Origin: JAUSFM01 sp964343705
GTDB lineage: Archaea; Nanobdellota; Nanobdellia; Woesearchaeales; UBA12501
Assembly: GCA_964343705.1 (NCBI GenBank)
Contig: CAYFJX010000002.1
Location: 62,001-126,000 of the forward strand
DNA: 64,000 nt
Direction of reading: 5' to 3'
Position numbers and translations under genes: made by a program. The notes under the pieces are model-generated. The model searched no databases. It had not been told where the DNA came from and saw only the letters and a program-made list of their open reading frames with translations. This document shows, in pieces, positions 32,047-40,937 of this stretch (positions within the stretch are counted from its first letter, which is position 1; each line of letters opens with the position of its first letter).

Positions 32047-32442
32047 ATGGCAACTGTAGTAGCAAAAACTGGAATTAAAAGAAAATCCGGATATTTGTAT
32101 TTCCTTGACAAAAAAGGAAATGTCGCTTGTGCTAAAATGGCACGAGGACGAAAAAAAGGTAAACGATCACAAACCGTTGTAGCAAAAGTGGGCGTAAAGC
32201 GGAAATCTGGCTACCTATACTTTATTGACAAGAAAGGTAATGTAGCTTCAGTTAAAATGAACCGTGGCGGTCGAAAAAAGAAAAAAGGTGCTAAAAAGAA
32301 AGCAACCAAAAAGAAAAAGACCACAAAACGTAAGGCTAAAAAGAAAACAACCAAGCGTAAAACCACAAAGAAAAAAGCTACCAAGAAAAAGGCTAAGCGA
32401 AAAGCAAAGCCTAAGAAAAAAGCTAAAAAACGACGACGATAA
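32047..32442 (+). CDS. tandem-domain basic protein with histone-H1-like tail
   Basis: 131 aa. Residues 3-35 and 42-74 are near copies of one short domain: VVAKTGIKRKSGYLYFLDKK against VVAKVGVKRKSGYLYFIDKK, each followed by GNVA.(A/V)KM.RG. The remaining ~55 residues are almost only Lys, Arg, Thr and Ala in KKATKKK/KRKTTKK-type repeats, like the tail of histone H1. A DNA-packing or nucleoid role is likely by inference; the domain itself is unnamed to me. GAGGGG lies before the ATG. Confidence 0.75.
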   Translation: MATVVAKTGIKRKSGYLYFLDKKGNVACAKMARGRKKGKRSQTVVAKVGVKRKSGYLYFIDKKGNVASVKMNRGGRKKKKGAKKKATKKKKTTKRKAKKKTTKRKTTKKKATKKKAKRKAKPKKKAKKRRR

Positions 32443-32475
32443 GTCGTAATTTTTCTTTCTTTTTCTTCTTTATTT

Positions 32476-33240
32476 CTATTCAAGAGTTGTTCTTCTAAGA
32501 TGTCGAGCGTACTGTTCTATGAACTTGTCTGTGCGTCGTGCTTTCTCTCGCATTGTGCGGAAGAATGGTGGATTGTAGTCAAGGTATTTAACATAAGAAG
32601 CAACGGCAAAACATGATGCAAGACTCCCTGTGATAGTAGCTCCAAGATAGTTACCTTGAAATAGCGAGACTAAAGAATGTGAACCAAGGACTGTTGTCAT
32701 TGCTAAACTTGCAAATCTTTGTGAACTCTCTGTGCCTGTAGATTTTAGATAGGGTGTAGGATCTTTAGCAACACCAGGAGAAAGTCCTTTTTTCATAACA
32801 CCATTGTACATCTCTTCCTCATTACATAAAGTTTCAAAAAAAGACCACATAGGGATTACAAGATCAACAAGTTCACTAGCTGCCTTAAAGAACTTGGCGT
32901 AACGCTTGAAACGTTTCATTGTCTTCGCATCTTTCTTATTATGTAAATCCAGACCTCCTAAGAGATTTTCTAGGTTAGACATATGTTTTTGGTATTGATT
33001 AGGTAGAGGAAGTTTTCTAAACATTGAAGAAAAGTAGCCTCGCAGCGTAAAGGGAGACAATTCTAAAAATATATCCTCAACACTCTTCATTCCTTCAACT
33101 GCAGCATCAAGAATGGGGTCTTTGCCACGACGCCCACGTAAGTAACTAAGATTCCCCATGTCTTGTTGAGAGACACCATACAATGGAGAGGGAAAATTAG
33201 GTCCAAGTCTCTCTTCAAGTGGTCGCTGTGTTCGTGGCAT
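32476..33240 (-). CDS. hypothetical protein, 254 aa
   Basis: Mostly helical protein (MPRTQRPLEERLGPNFPSPL...). It has moderately hydrophobic stretches at about residues 120-140 and 185-220 that may be membrane-associated, and basic ends. No family recognised. Convergent with the H1-like gene and 33 bases downstream of the M24 peptidase stop on the same strand. Confidence 0.55.
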   Translation of the reverse strand: MPRTQRPLEERLGPNFPSPLYGVSQQDMGNLSYLRGRRGKDPILDAAVEGMKSVEDIFLELSPFTLRGYFSSMFRKLPLPNQYQKHMSNLENLLGGLDLHNKKDAKTMKRFKRYAKFFKAASELVDLVIPMWSFFETLCNEEEMYNGVMKKGLSPGVAKDPTPYLKSTGTESSQRFASLAMTTVLGSHSLVSLFQGNYLGATITGSLASCFAVASYVKYLDYNPPFFRTMREKARRTDKFIEQYARHLRRTTLE

Positions 33241-33272
33241 AAATAGAATGAGTTTGGTGATGATATTTAAGC

Positions 33273-34340
33273 CTATTTGATCACAACAAGCTCTTTAGAG
33301 ATGTTAGTCAAGATCTTGGGCTTCTTGTCAACAATCAGTGTGTCCTCAATCCTAATTCCTAGCTTCTTAGGAATGTACACACCTGGTTCAATCGTGATAA
33401 CCATGTTCTTGGCCAGGACTGCTTTTGACGGTGCAGATAATGAAGGCCACTCATGAATTTGCATGCCTACTCCATGACCTAAGCCATGAATAAAGTACTT
33501 TGCGTAAGGTCCGAGGTAGGTCTTTGCTTCGTCATACAGAAATGAGCACTTGGTTCCTGGTTGTGATTGATCACACAAGAGCTTCTGTGCTTTTAACACC
33601 ATGTCATAGATCTTTTTTTCTTTTTGGCTTGGCTTACCAAGGAAGATGGTTCGCGTTGTGTCTGTACAGTATCCTTTGTAACGAATACCAAAGTCAATCA
33701 CGCAAAACCCGCTGTGTAAGCGATTGTTTTTTGGGACGTAATGAGGAGACGCTGCGCCGGGGCCTGACGCAATAATTGGGTGGAATGCATAGCCAACACC
33801 TGCTTGCTGGGCTTGCTTTCCCAAAAACATGCACACGTCACGTTCTGTACGAAAACGTTTAAACTTGTCAATGCAGGATTGTAAGATCTCATCACTTACC
33901 TTACAACCTTGTTTCATAATTGCCAGCTCCTTGCTTGTTTTGAGGGCTCGCTGCTTGGCGCACATGTCAGAAAGGTCTTTCCATTGTGCTTTGTACTTTT
34001 TTCGTATTGCCCTGTAGAATTGTGCTGAACAATTTACCATTTCTAAACCAATTGTTTTTCCACGAAGCTGTTTGACAATTAGGTCAAGAAAATTTTGCCA
34101 GTTCTTGAAACGTAACACTTTCCAGCCAGACTTGTGCGGAACCTCATCAAGATGAGAAATAATAAGAGTTGGCTTAGATGAAGATGACGCAGGAATAATA
34201 CAAGCTCCATGATTAAACACATTGGTAAAATAGATATAGTTAGGATTGGGTTTACAGAGCATGTCCTCGCTTACATTAAGAATAATTGCCTGACTAATGC
34301 CTTCAGAACGTAACTTTTTTTGAAATACTGCTAGGTTCAC
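33273..34340 (-). CDS. Xaa-Pro aminopeptidase-like M24 metallopeptidase
   Basis: 355 aa. N-terminal creatinase-like domain (1-120), then the pita-bread M24 domain with its five metal ligands: Asp in VIDFGIRYKG, Asp in CTDTTRT, His in HGLGHGVGMQIHE, Glu in ITIEPGVYIP and Glu in RIEDTL. A His in FHPIIASGPGAA and the length match prolidase/aminopeptidase P (PepP/PepQ). It cleaves X-Pro bonds in small peptides. In the same orientation as TyrRS, 28 bases downstream. Confidence 0.92.
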   Translation of the reverse strand: MNLAVFQKKLRSEGISQAIILNVSEDMLCKPNPNYIYFTNVFNHGACIIPASSSSKPTLIISHLDEVPHKSGWKVLRFKNWQNFLDLIVKQLRGKTIGLEMVNCSAQFYRAIRKKYKAQWKDLSDMCAKQRALKTSKELAIMKQGCKVSDEILQSCIDKFKRFRTERDVCMFLGKQAQQAGVGYAFHPIIASGPGAASPHYVPKNNRLHSGFCVIDFGIRYKGYCTDTTRTIFLGKPSQKEKKIYDMVLKAQKLLCDQSQPGTKCSFLYDEAKTYLGPYAKYFIHGLGHGVGMQIHEWPSLSAPSKAVLAKNMVITIEPGVYIPKKLGIRIEDTLIVDKKPKILTNISKELVVIK

Positions 34341-34368
34341 TGTACACCTCTTTTTTGTACTGTTTTAT

Positions 34369-35442
34369 CTATCGTGTTACTTCAAATGATTGTACTTCTT
34401 CAAGTAACTGTTTTGCTTTTCCGGTTTGAAAATGTTTTTCTACTGGTTCTATAAGTGTGTATAACGCGTCTGCCATGGCATTCTTGAGGTCCATGGGATG
34501 CAACTTTTCTGCTGCATAATCTGCTTCAAGCTCAGCGTAATTTCCATACGTTACATCGCCACCAAACTTCGCAGGTCTAGTAATGTGGAGCTTGTCAAAC
34601 TTTTGAAAAACAATATGTCGAGCATAGTCAAGCACAGGATTTTCAAACGTGACCTTAACAGGACAGTATGCTTTGTTAAGCTTTTTCTTGATTACCTCTT
34701 TACTGTCAGTCATGAAAATAGCGGTGTCTGGTTTTGACTTGGACATTTTAAGATCAACTGCCCTGTCTACTGCGTCAACATCCCCTTTTGGTGGCTGGCC
34801 CAGCCCCATGAGCATGTGATGACTCACCACAACTGGCTTCCAGTAGCCAAGTTTAGGTCCAATTTCTCTGGCAAGCACATTTACCTTGCGCTGATCCATT
34901 CCTAGTTGGGTAATGTCTGCTTTAAGATAAAAAATATCAGCTGCTTGCATGCAAGGATAGAGAATTTGAGATGCTTGCATTACATCTTTTTCAGTGCGCC
35001 CCATAATCTGTCCACATCGAAGAATACGTTTTACAGTGGAGTGGCGCGCAACTTGCATAACAAGTTTCCAGTATTCAGGATCATTAACAACATCTGAAAC
35101 CCACAAAAAGTCAACTTTGTCAGTATCCATCCCACATGCTTTCCATACTTCAACCATGTACTTACCTGTGGTTTGAATCTTGTCAAGGTCTCCTCCTAAC
35201 TTATTGTTTGCCCATGCAAACCAGTCAGCAACCCACATTTTAAAGTTGCAGCCTGCATTAAGCATTTTATTTACATTAATAGCACGTAAAATTCCTTGTG
35301 CAATGTGCATTCTACCACTCGGTTCAAAACCATCATATGCTATTGGATTCTTTTTTGTGTTAAGCAGCTCTCGCAAGTCATCTTCAGTCAAAATTTCTTC
35401 GCCAACCTCTTGAATAAGGCTCATTCGCTCGTCAGTATTCAT
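34369..35442 (-). CDS. tyrS: tyrosyl-tRNA synthetase
   Basis: 357 aa class I synthetase of the archaeal/eukaryotic TyrRS type. Motifs: YDGFEPSGRMHIAQG, in which HIAQ is the HIGH equivalent (about residues 35-49), QMDQR-like LGMDQRKVNVLARE, and KMSKS (about 233-237). No long C-terminal tRNA-binding domain, normal for archaea. It charges tRNA-Tyr in the cytoplasm. Confidence 0.94.
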   Translation of the reverse strand: MNTDERMSLIQEVGEEILTEDDLRELLNTKKNPIAYDGFEPSGRMHIAQGILRAINVNKMLNAGCNFKMWVADWFAWANNKLGGDLDKIQTTGKYMVEVWKACGMDTDKVDFLWVSDVVNDPEYWKLVMQVARHSTVKRILRCGQIMGRTEKDVMQASQILYPCMQAADIFYLKADITQLGMDQRKVNVLAREIGPKLGYWKPVVVSHHMLMGLGQPPKGDVDAVDRAVDLKMSKSKPDTAIFMTDSKEVIKKKLNKAYCPVKVTFENPVLDYARHIVFQKFDKLHITRPAKFGGDVTYGNYAELEADYAAEKLHPMDLKNAMADALYTLIEPVEKHFQTGKAKQLLEEVQSFEVTR

Positions 35443-35647
35443 AGTAATGAGTTTTGATGCAGACTGATATTTAAAGTTAGTGTGAAACCCCTTAAAACAA
35501 GTCCAAGAGCGCTACAACACGTACAAAACATTTAAATAGTACATATAATTCTAGTAATTTACGAGTACTAAAAAAAGAGGTAGATGGAACACATATATTG
35601 GAGAATACATAAGGCAGTATAATCCTGAGGTGTACAGGGGGATTTGA

Positions 35648-35911
35648 ATGACAGAAGACGATAAAAACCTATCAAAACAGATTCTTGGAAAAACAGTTGT
35701 TTCTAAAACCGGAAAGCGCTTTGGTGAAGTTGGAGATATTATTTTTGAAACTAAAACAGGAGAACTTATCCATATTGTGTTAAGTAATCCTACACCATAC
35801 ACGCAAAAAATAGAGCTTGAAAAAGATCGTGAAGGTAATATTCTTATTCCGTTTAGTTCTGTAATCGCTGTTGGTGATTTTATGGTTATTGCAGAAGAAG
35901 ATGTTATCTAA
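35648..35911 (+). CDS. PRC-barrel domain protein
   Basis: 87 aa single PRC-barrel (ILGKTVVSKTGKRFGEVGDI..., then IPFSSVIAVGDFMVI). Small archaeal PRC-barrel proteins are often linked to RNA processing or division, but this one has no telling partner. GGGG lies 8 bases before the ATG. TATA ATTTAAATA near 35529-35537 implies a leader of about 90 nt. Confidence 0.85.
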   Translation: MTEDDKNLSKQILGKTVVSKTGKRFGEVGDIIFETKTGELIHIVLSNPTPYTQKIELEKDREGNILIPFSSVIAVGDFMVIAEEDVI

Positions 35912-35966
35912 TTCTACTTTTTTTCTTCCTAAATCTTTATAAACAAGTGTACTGCTTTGAAAATAC

Positions 35967-36995
35967 ATGGACCAGATAACCACTCAAACAAATCAAGCAG
36001 AAACACAACCTGCAACAGCTCCGGACGCTGCATCAACTCAAATGCACACTATTTGGACTGAGAAATACCGTCCTAAGACGTTTGACGAAATAAAAGGTCA
36101 AAAAGAAATTGTTTCTAAAATTAAGCTTCTTGCAGAAAAAAAGAACCTTCCACACTTGCTTCTTGCAGGGCCTCCAGGCGTTGGAAAAACAACATTATCC
36201 TTAGTCATTGCACGATTTTTGTTTGGTGACCAATGGAAAAGTAACTTTCTTGAGCTTAACGCAAGTGACGAGCGAGGTATTGATGTTGTACGACACAAGG
36301 TAAAAGATTTTGCACGAACCAAGTCAATAGGTAATGTTCCTTTCAAGATTATTTACTTGGATGAGTGTGACGCGCTTACCAAGGAAGCACAACAAGCACT
36401 GAGAAGAACAATGGAAAATTACACACAAACCACCAGGTTTATTCTTAGTTGTAATTATAGTAGTAAGATCATTGAACCAGTACAAAGTAGGTGTGCGGTA
36501 TTCCGGTTTAAACCACTAAAAAAAGATGAAATTTACGAAGTTATGCAACGTATTTCAGCGCAAGAAGGTCTCACCATGGATGAAGCATCAAAAGATGCAT
36601 TGTTTGAAGTATCAGGCGGTGATGTGAGACGAGTTGCAAACATCCTGCAAAGCTGTGCTGCTATTAACCCCACTGTCACTGAAAATGATATTTATTCTAT
36701 TGCCTCCTATGCAAAGCCAACACAACTCAAGGACGTGCTCGCCACAGCATTCTCAGGCAATTTTAAGGACGCCAGAAAGACGCTACTAAGTATCATGCTT
36801 GATTATGGTTTGAGTGGCACTGATATTGTTAAGCAGATTCAGAAAGAGCTCTTACGTATGGAAATTGACGACAGAAAGCGAATGGAACTGATTGCAGAGT
36901 GTGGCGAAGCAGAGTTTAGAATCAGTGAAGGCAGTGATGATTTTATTCAATTAGAAGCACTTCTTGCCAAGGTTGGACTTGCGGGTATGAAGTAA
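35967..36995 (+). CDS. rfcS: replication factor C small subunit
   Basis: 342 aa clamp loader ATPase. The N-terminus has about 25 extra Thr/Gln/Ala residues. Then come WTEKYRPKTFDEIKGQ, Walker A GPPGVGKTT (about residues 69-77), Walker B IIYLDECDAL, sensor 1 FILSCNYSSKI and SRC motif QSRCAVFRF, followed by the collar domain. It loads PCNA with RFC large subunit, not seen here. No intein is present, although RFC genes are frequent intein hosts. Confidence 0.95.
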   Translation: MDQITTQTNQAETQPATAPDAASTQMHTIWTEKYRPKTFDEIKGQKEIVSKIKLLAEKKNLPHLLLAGPPGVGKTTLSLVIARFLFGDQWKSNFLELNASDERGIDVVRHKVKDFARTKSIGNVPFKIIYLDECDALTKEAQQALRRTMENYTQTTRFILSCNYSSKIIEPVQSRCAVFRFKPLKKDEIYEVMQRISAQEGLTMDEASKDALFEVSGGDVRRVANILQSCAAINPTVTENDIYSIASYAKPTQLKDVLATAFSGNFKDARKTLLSIMLDYGLSGTDIVKQIQKELLRMEIDDRKRMELIAECGEAEFRISEGSDDFIQLEALLAKVGLAGMK

Positions 36996-37024
36996 AGAGA
37001 AAGTCAAAAAAAAGTTAGTTATTT

Positions 37025-38071
37025 CTATTCAGGAACACTTACATCACGAATAAGCATTGGTGTCTCGATTGACTGCATGTACCTGTATTGCAAGTCAACT
37101 TCAAAGAGTTCTTCAAAGTCACTCTGAATATTTGCCAGGTCAACAGTACACGTTATTGTCCGTGGTTGTGCTCTGTACAATCGAACAAAGCCACCATGAC
37201 GCTCACCATTTGGTCCAGTGATTGCTCCTTGACCAGGGTCTTCAAGACCACCACAGTCAGCAAACGCACCATTTACGTCAGAAGTTACATTTACAAACAC
37301 AACGTATCGTTGCGGGTTAGTCACTGTGTCTTCACAGTCAGTACCTACAGCAAAGAAGCTGTCAGTAGGGTCGCCAACATGTGAAACAGTGAAAGTAAGT
37401 TGGATTTTGTCTGAACCAATAGGTGATTCAGTTAATGAAGTAATATGAATAGGTGCACCTGAATTGTGTGGGTTCTTAGGTTCGCTTACTAAACACACAG
37501 GTGGTTTTTCTTCAATTTCAAGAAGGTTTTTCTTGACACAAATTTTTGTGCTTGTCTTTGTTCTATAATCATAACATAGGTGTGCACGAACATTAACATT
37601 AGTATTCCCATGAAGGTCAGGCTCGTAGCTAAGCATTTTTATTGTTTCAGACGGGTCAAAAGGAAACTCAATCACGTTTTGCATACCAGGAATAACTGTT
37701 CCATCAAAGTTCTTTTTTGCACCGTTAAGCTTACCTTCTTTTAAGATAGGACTTCGCAAGTATGCTTGTGTTGGAAGGCCAAAGTCAACTGGGTTAATCC
37801 CAACAATTTCAGCATAGCCACCACCAAAAGGCACGTCTGCTTCTCCAACATTTTCCATTTGTAACGCAATTCCAAAAGGAAACTTGCCATCATCTGTTAT
37901 TGCAGCTGGAGGTGCTTCACGCACAAAGCCAACAACTAAACCATTGGTACCACCAAGAAAAGGTGTTTCTGTAGGAATACCGCCCTGCTCGCCACCACAT
38001 GCTGTTAAGAATGTAAGTCCTACAAGCAAGAATGAAAAGATAAGAATAGTTGAGCACCTGTTTTTTCGCAT
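37025..38071 (-). CDS. surface lipoprotein L1 of the transglycosylase module
   Basis: 348 aa from the ATG at 38071 (GAGGT 8 bases upstream). Signal peptide with lipobox FLTAC-GG; mature protein beta-rich. A CxxDYRT...ICVKK Cys pair lies mid-protein, then a second beta domain ending in LQYRYMQSIETPMLIRD. That ending parallels the ends of L2, L3 and the transglycosylase protein. Probably an adhesin-like or structural surface subunit. No named family recognised. Confidence 0.75.
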   Translation of the reverse strand: MRKNRCSTILIFSFLLVGLTFLTACGGEQGGIPTETPFLGGTNGLVVGFVREAPPAAITDDGKFPFGIALQMENVGEADVPFGGGYAEIVGINPVDFGLPTQAYLRSPILKEGKLNGAKKNFDGTVIPGMQNVIEFPFDPSETIKMLSYEPDLHGNTNVNVRAHLCYDYRTKTSTKICVKKNLLEIEEKPPVCLVSEPKNPHNSGAPIHITSLTESPIGSDKIQLTFTVSHVGDPTDSFFAVGTDCEDTVTNPQRYVVFVNVTSDVNGAFADCGGLEDPGQGAITGPNGERHGGFVRLYRAQPRTITCTVDLANIQSDFEELFEVDLQYRYMQSIETPMLIRDVSVPE

Positions 38072-38152
38072 GTCTATACCTCGTTTTATGTCTAACAAAG
38101 CATTAATGACAAATGGGATTTATAAATGTTTTGTAGATGATACACAGGAAGA

Positions 38153-38821
38153 CTAGGGTTGGGCAGTATCTTGTCCTGGAGTCTGAACATACACATTATC
38201 ACCTAGTATAGTGTCACGAGGCTTGACCATTATTCCCATGTCATCATCATTTGAATACCAACCTGGAATCGTGCACACAGGAACAAATCCTAATGCACCA
38301 TTTATGTCTGCCAAACCAGGGTGATCACCAAGCCAGCATGCTGTCACCACACCCACACCTAATCTTTCAGCGTGTTCAATAACTTTGGCAGTGAGAAGAG
38401 AGGGTGTAAAACCATTTGCACCTGAACTCACTGTAACAAGTTCAAAAAGATCATCTTTCTGAGGATACTGCAAACCATGATGGTCAAAATGTGGTTGGAG
38501 TGCTGAAGCTGTTTCAGGATTTTTCTCGCCATCCATGTACCACATTGGATCATCACCAACACGTCCAAATAAGTACGCACCATGTACTTGGCCGTCGATC
38601 TCTGCAACATACCCTTCAAAAAAAGGACGCTCGAGTAAAGGCTCAAGGCTTTTTTCTCTAAACTCTGGGATAGTATCATGCTGAGCTACCTGACCATAAG
38701 TAATAAAGGATAATTCTACAATGCGCTCCCAATCTGTTTCCATATCTAACGGTCGTATTCCTGCTGCAGAAAAGAAGGGATTCATGTCAGCTAATGAAGC
38801 TTCGCCTGTTTGAGGTTCCAT
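38153..38821 (-). CDS. GNAT-like acetyltransferase
   Basis: 222 aa from the ATG at 38821. TATA TTTAAATAA about 25 bp upstream supports it. Order of elements (IRPLDMETDWERIVELSF, FFEGYVAEIDGQVHGAYLFG, LLTAKVIEHAERLGVGVVTA, ADINGALGFVPV) resembles a GNAT fold, although the acetyl-CoA loop R/QxxGxG/A is weak. Substrate unknown. It has its own promoter inside the lipoprotein cluster. Confidence 0.55.
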   Translation of the reverse strand: MEPQTGEASLADMNPFFSAAGIRPLDMETDWERIVELSFITYGQVAQHDTIPEFREKSLEPLLERPFFEGYVAEIDGQVHGAYLFGRVGDDPMWYMDGEKNPETASALQPHFDHHGLQYPQKDDLFELVTVSSGANGFTPSLLTAKVIEHAERLGVGVVTACWLGDHPGLADINGALGFVPVCTIPGWYSNDDDMGIMVKPRDTILGDNVYVQTPGQDTAQP

Positions 38822-38868
38822 TATTCTCAATAAAGAAAGATTTTATTTAAAGATTATTGTTGTATAGT

Positions 38869-39855
38869 TCAACGCCTAACCCCAAACCGGTGTGGTGTCA
38901 GTCGCGTGTCCTCCCCAGGCAGTCTCAGAATATCCATGCTGGTTGCTATAGAATTTCGGTAACCATACGAGAGCTCAATGTTAAGTGCTGTAAGGTATGC
39001 TTCGCTTTCTGTGTCCAAACCAGTGTAGCTACAGAATGCAAATCCACGTCCATTAGTTAAGCGAATAAGGTTTGGCTTACAGTCAAGCACTCGATCTTGG
39101 GAAAGGTATGCGTAAATTTCAACTTTGTCAATTTCATCACGTTGCAAAAGGGCATGACATCGGTCAATAGGCACGTACCCTTCTCTACTTTCAATAACAG
39201 TACCGCCACCAACGTTTTGTACATGAATCTTAAACTGTACTCGTCCACGTGCTGAATCAACTTCCACCTGCTTTACTGCTACTGGTGCACCTTGTGAATT
39301 CATACCTACGTTTTGTACTTGGCACACTTTATCTTCTGGGTCAATATTAAGTGGGTCAGGGTCAATACAAATCATAGGTGATGCAAATGTTTTGTAACTG
39401 TAACAAGCTGTTGCTTTAACTATTTGTTTAAACCGATCTGTTTCAGGAGGCATACTCACTGCCGGGTCTTTAAACTCTGCAATTTCTGAAATAATACCTT
39501 CAGGATTTAACTCACTTTTTCCTTCAGCTTGAAAACCAAGAAATTGGTCACGATCAAACACAAGATACTCGCGATCATACCCGCTCAAGTATAAACGTCC
39601 ATCTTCAATGTTGTACGCACCTTTGTTAGTGAATTCCACAAGAACGTTAAGCGGGTCGCCAGAATATAATCGTTGTGGTGGATTACCTGGTAGCAAACGA
39701 AGTTGCAAGCCCTGTGTTCCTGTATGAAAATTAAAATCATCAACACCCCTGCCAACACGGTTAGGCATGCCACAACCTGTTAGAAGCATTGAAAGGGTCA
39801 AAAATAGGCAAACACCTAGAATAACGTGATGGTACGATCGTGTTCTTTGAGTCAT
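38869..39855 (-). CDS. surface lipoprotein L2 of the transglycosylase module
   Basis: 328 aa from the ATG at 39855 (GAGG upstream). Lipobox LLTGC-GM (acylated Cys near residue 28). The mature protein has two beta-sandwich-like parts: LNVLVEFTNKGAYNIEDG, then ATACYSYKTFASPMICIDP, then FKIHVQNVGGGTV, and a closing strand IELSYGYRNSIATSMDILR. The same segments in the same order are found in L3, so they are paralogues. Lipid-anchored outside the cell. Confidence 0.78.
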   Translation of the reverse strand: MTQRTRSYHHVILGVCLFLTLSMLLTGCGMPNRVGRGVDDFNFHTGTQGLQLRLLPGNPPQRLYSGDPLNVLVEFTNKGAYNIEDGRLYLSGYDREYLVFDRDQFLGFQAEGKSELNPEGIISEIAEFKDPAVSMPPETDRFKQIVKATACYSYKTFASPMICIDPDPLNIDPEDKVCQVQNVGMNSQGAPVAVKQVEVDSARGRVQFKIHVQNVGGGTVIESREGYVPIDRCHALLQRDEIDKVEIYAYLSQDRVLDCKPNLIRLTNGRGFAFCSYTGLDTESEAYLTALNIELSYGYRNSIATSMDILRLPGEDTRLTPHRFGVRR

Positions 39856-39929
39856 GTCAAGCCTCTTTTTTACTACAATCACAACAAGGGGTTTCGTCTA
39901 TTTAAATGTTGTTGTGTTTACCAAGGAGT

Positions 39930-40937
39930 TTATCGATCAATACGCTCTAATTGTACTGTTTTTGAAACTGACTGGGTATACCCATATTCAAGACTGGTGA
40001 AAAGGGTGGTGGTAAAAGCACCTTCATCTTTCCTGAGTAAGTTAGGTTTGAGTGTGCATTTCATAGTGCCACTCCCTTCTCGTAATCGTAACGGTAGGTT
40101 TGAACAAATAAAGTCACCTCTACGTGCTGAAAAGCGAGAAAATCGTAAATCAGCAAGCCCAATAAGATTCCAATCATTAATATCTAATGGTTGGGAAGAA
40201 CACGCTTTTGCCACTGACTCTTTATTGGTGGCTTGTCCTTTCCCTAAGTTTTGTATATGGATGATAAATTGTGGCTGCACACTTCCTCCTGGTCCAGGAA
40301 GCATTTTTGTTTCAATTTTAGTTACTGCAATAGGAGAACCTTGACCTCCTGCAAGAGTGACTGTTTTAGGTGTGCATACTTTGTTAATTGCTTTGCTGGA
40401 AAAAAGTTCAGGGTCAATACAAACTTCAGCTGCAGCCTTTGTTTCGTACGCATAGCAGGCTGTCATAACAATGGATGTTGTGTGTGTTTCTGATTGTTGA
40501 TCAAGCTCCAGTGCTCGAAGCGTAAGAGCCATGGTATTCTGTTCGCCCACTGGGTTAAGCTGGGATTTACCCATTAAAGAAAAGGCAAGGTTTTCATCTG
40601 AGGTTCCCACTTCAAACGCATCAGCATCATTAATGTTCCATGCCTCAAAAGCAGTGTAATCTTTTTCTAAAGAAAATGAAACATAACCATCAGTAATGTC
40701 AGTTGCTCCTTTGTTGGTAAGTTGTACTGCAACAGGAAACAATGATTCAGTGCCTTCTGATGAAGCAAACACATTCAAAGGTGGCATGTCTTCTAAGTAT
40801 CGCATGTCAAGGCCTGCGCGACCTTTGTGAATTTCAATGAGGGTGATTTGAGAAGGACCGCCTCTTCCACAACCAGTGAGTACAATACTAACAAGTAAAA
40901 GTACTATGCCCAGTGTAACACATGCTCGTTGGTTCAT
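39930..40937 (-). CDS. surface lipoprotein L3 of the transglycosylase module
   Basis: 335 aa. Lipobox VLTGC-GR. It parallels L2: VAVQLTNKGATDITDGYVSF, MTACYAYETKAAAEVCIDP, NKVCTPKTVTLAGGQGSPIA, FIIHIQNLGKG and final SLEYGYTQSVSKTVQLER. The start overlaps the end of the transglycosylase gene by 4 bp, so the two are translationally coupled and the products likely act together. Confidence 0.8.
   Translation of the reverse strand: MNQRACVTLGIVLLLVSIVLTGCGRGGPSQITLIEIHKGRAGLDMRYLEDMPPLNVFASSEGTESLFPVAVQLTNKGATDITDGYVSFSLEKDYTAFEAWNINDADAFEVGTSDENLAFSLMGKSQLNPVGEQNTMALTLRALELDQQSETHTTSIVMTACYAYETKAAAEVCIDPELFSSKAINKVCTPKTVTLAGGQGSPIAVTKIETKMLPGPGGSVQPQFIIHIQNLGKGQATNKESVAKACSSQPLDINDWNLIGLADLRFSRFSARRGDFICSNLPLRLREGSGTMKCTLKPNLLRKDEGAFTTTLFTSLEYGYTQSVSKTVQLERIDR

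Noticed and set aside
31961..32058. 32-codon ORF starting MSTTIDDDMRGLL
   Set aside because: It overlaps the start of the H1-like gene in another frame, has no ribosome binding site and probably lies in the leader.
35967..36995. Inteins in RFC, PheT, Top6 or the PolD small subunit
   Set aside because: All have normal lengths and continuous family motifs; the LAGLIDADG genes are separate.
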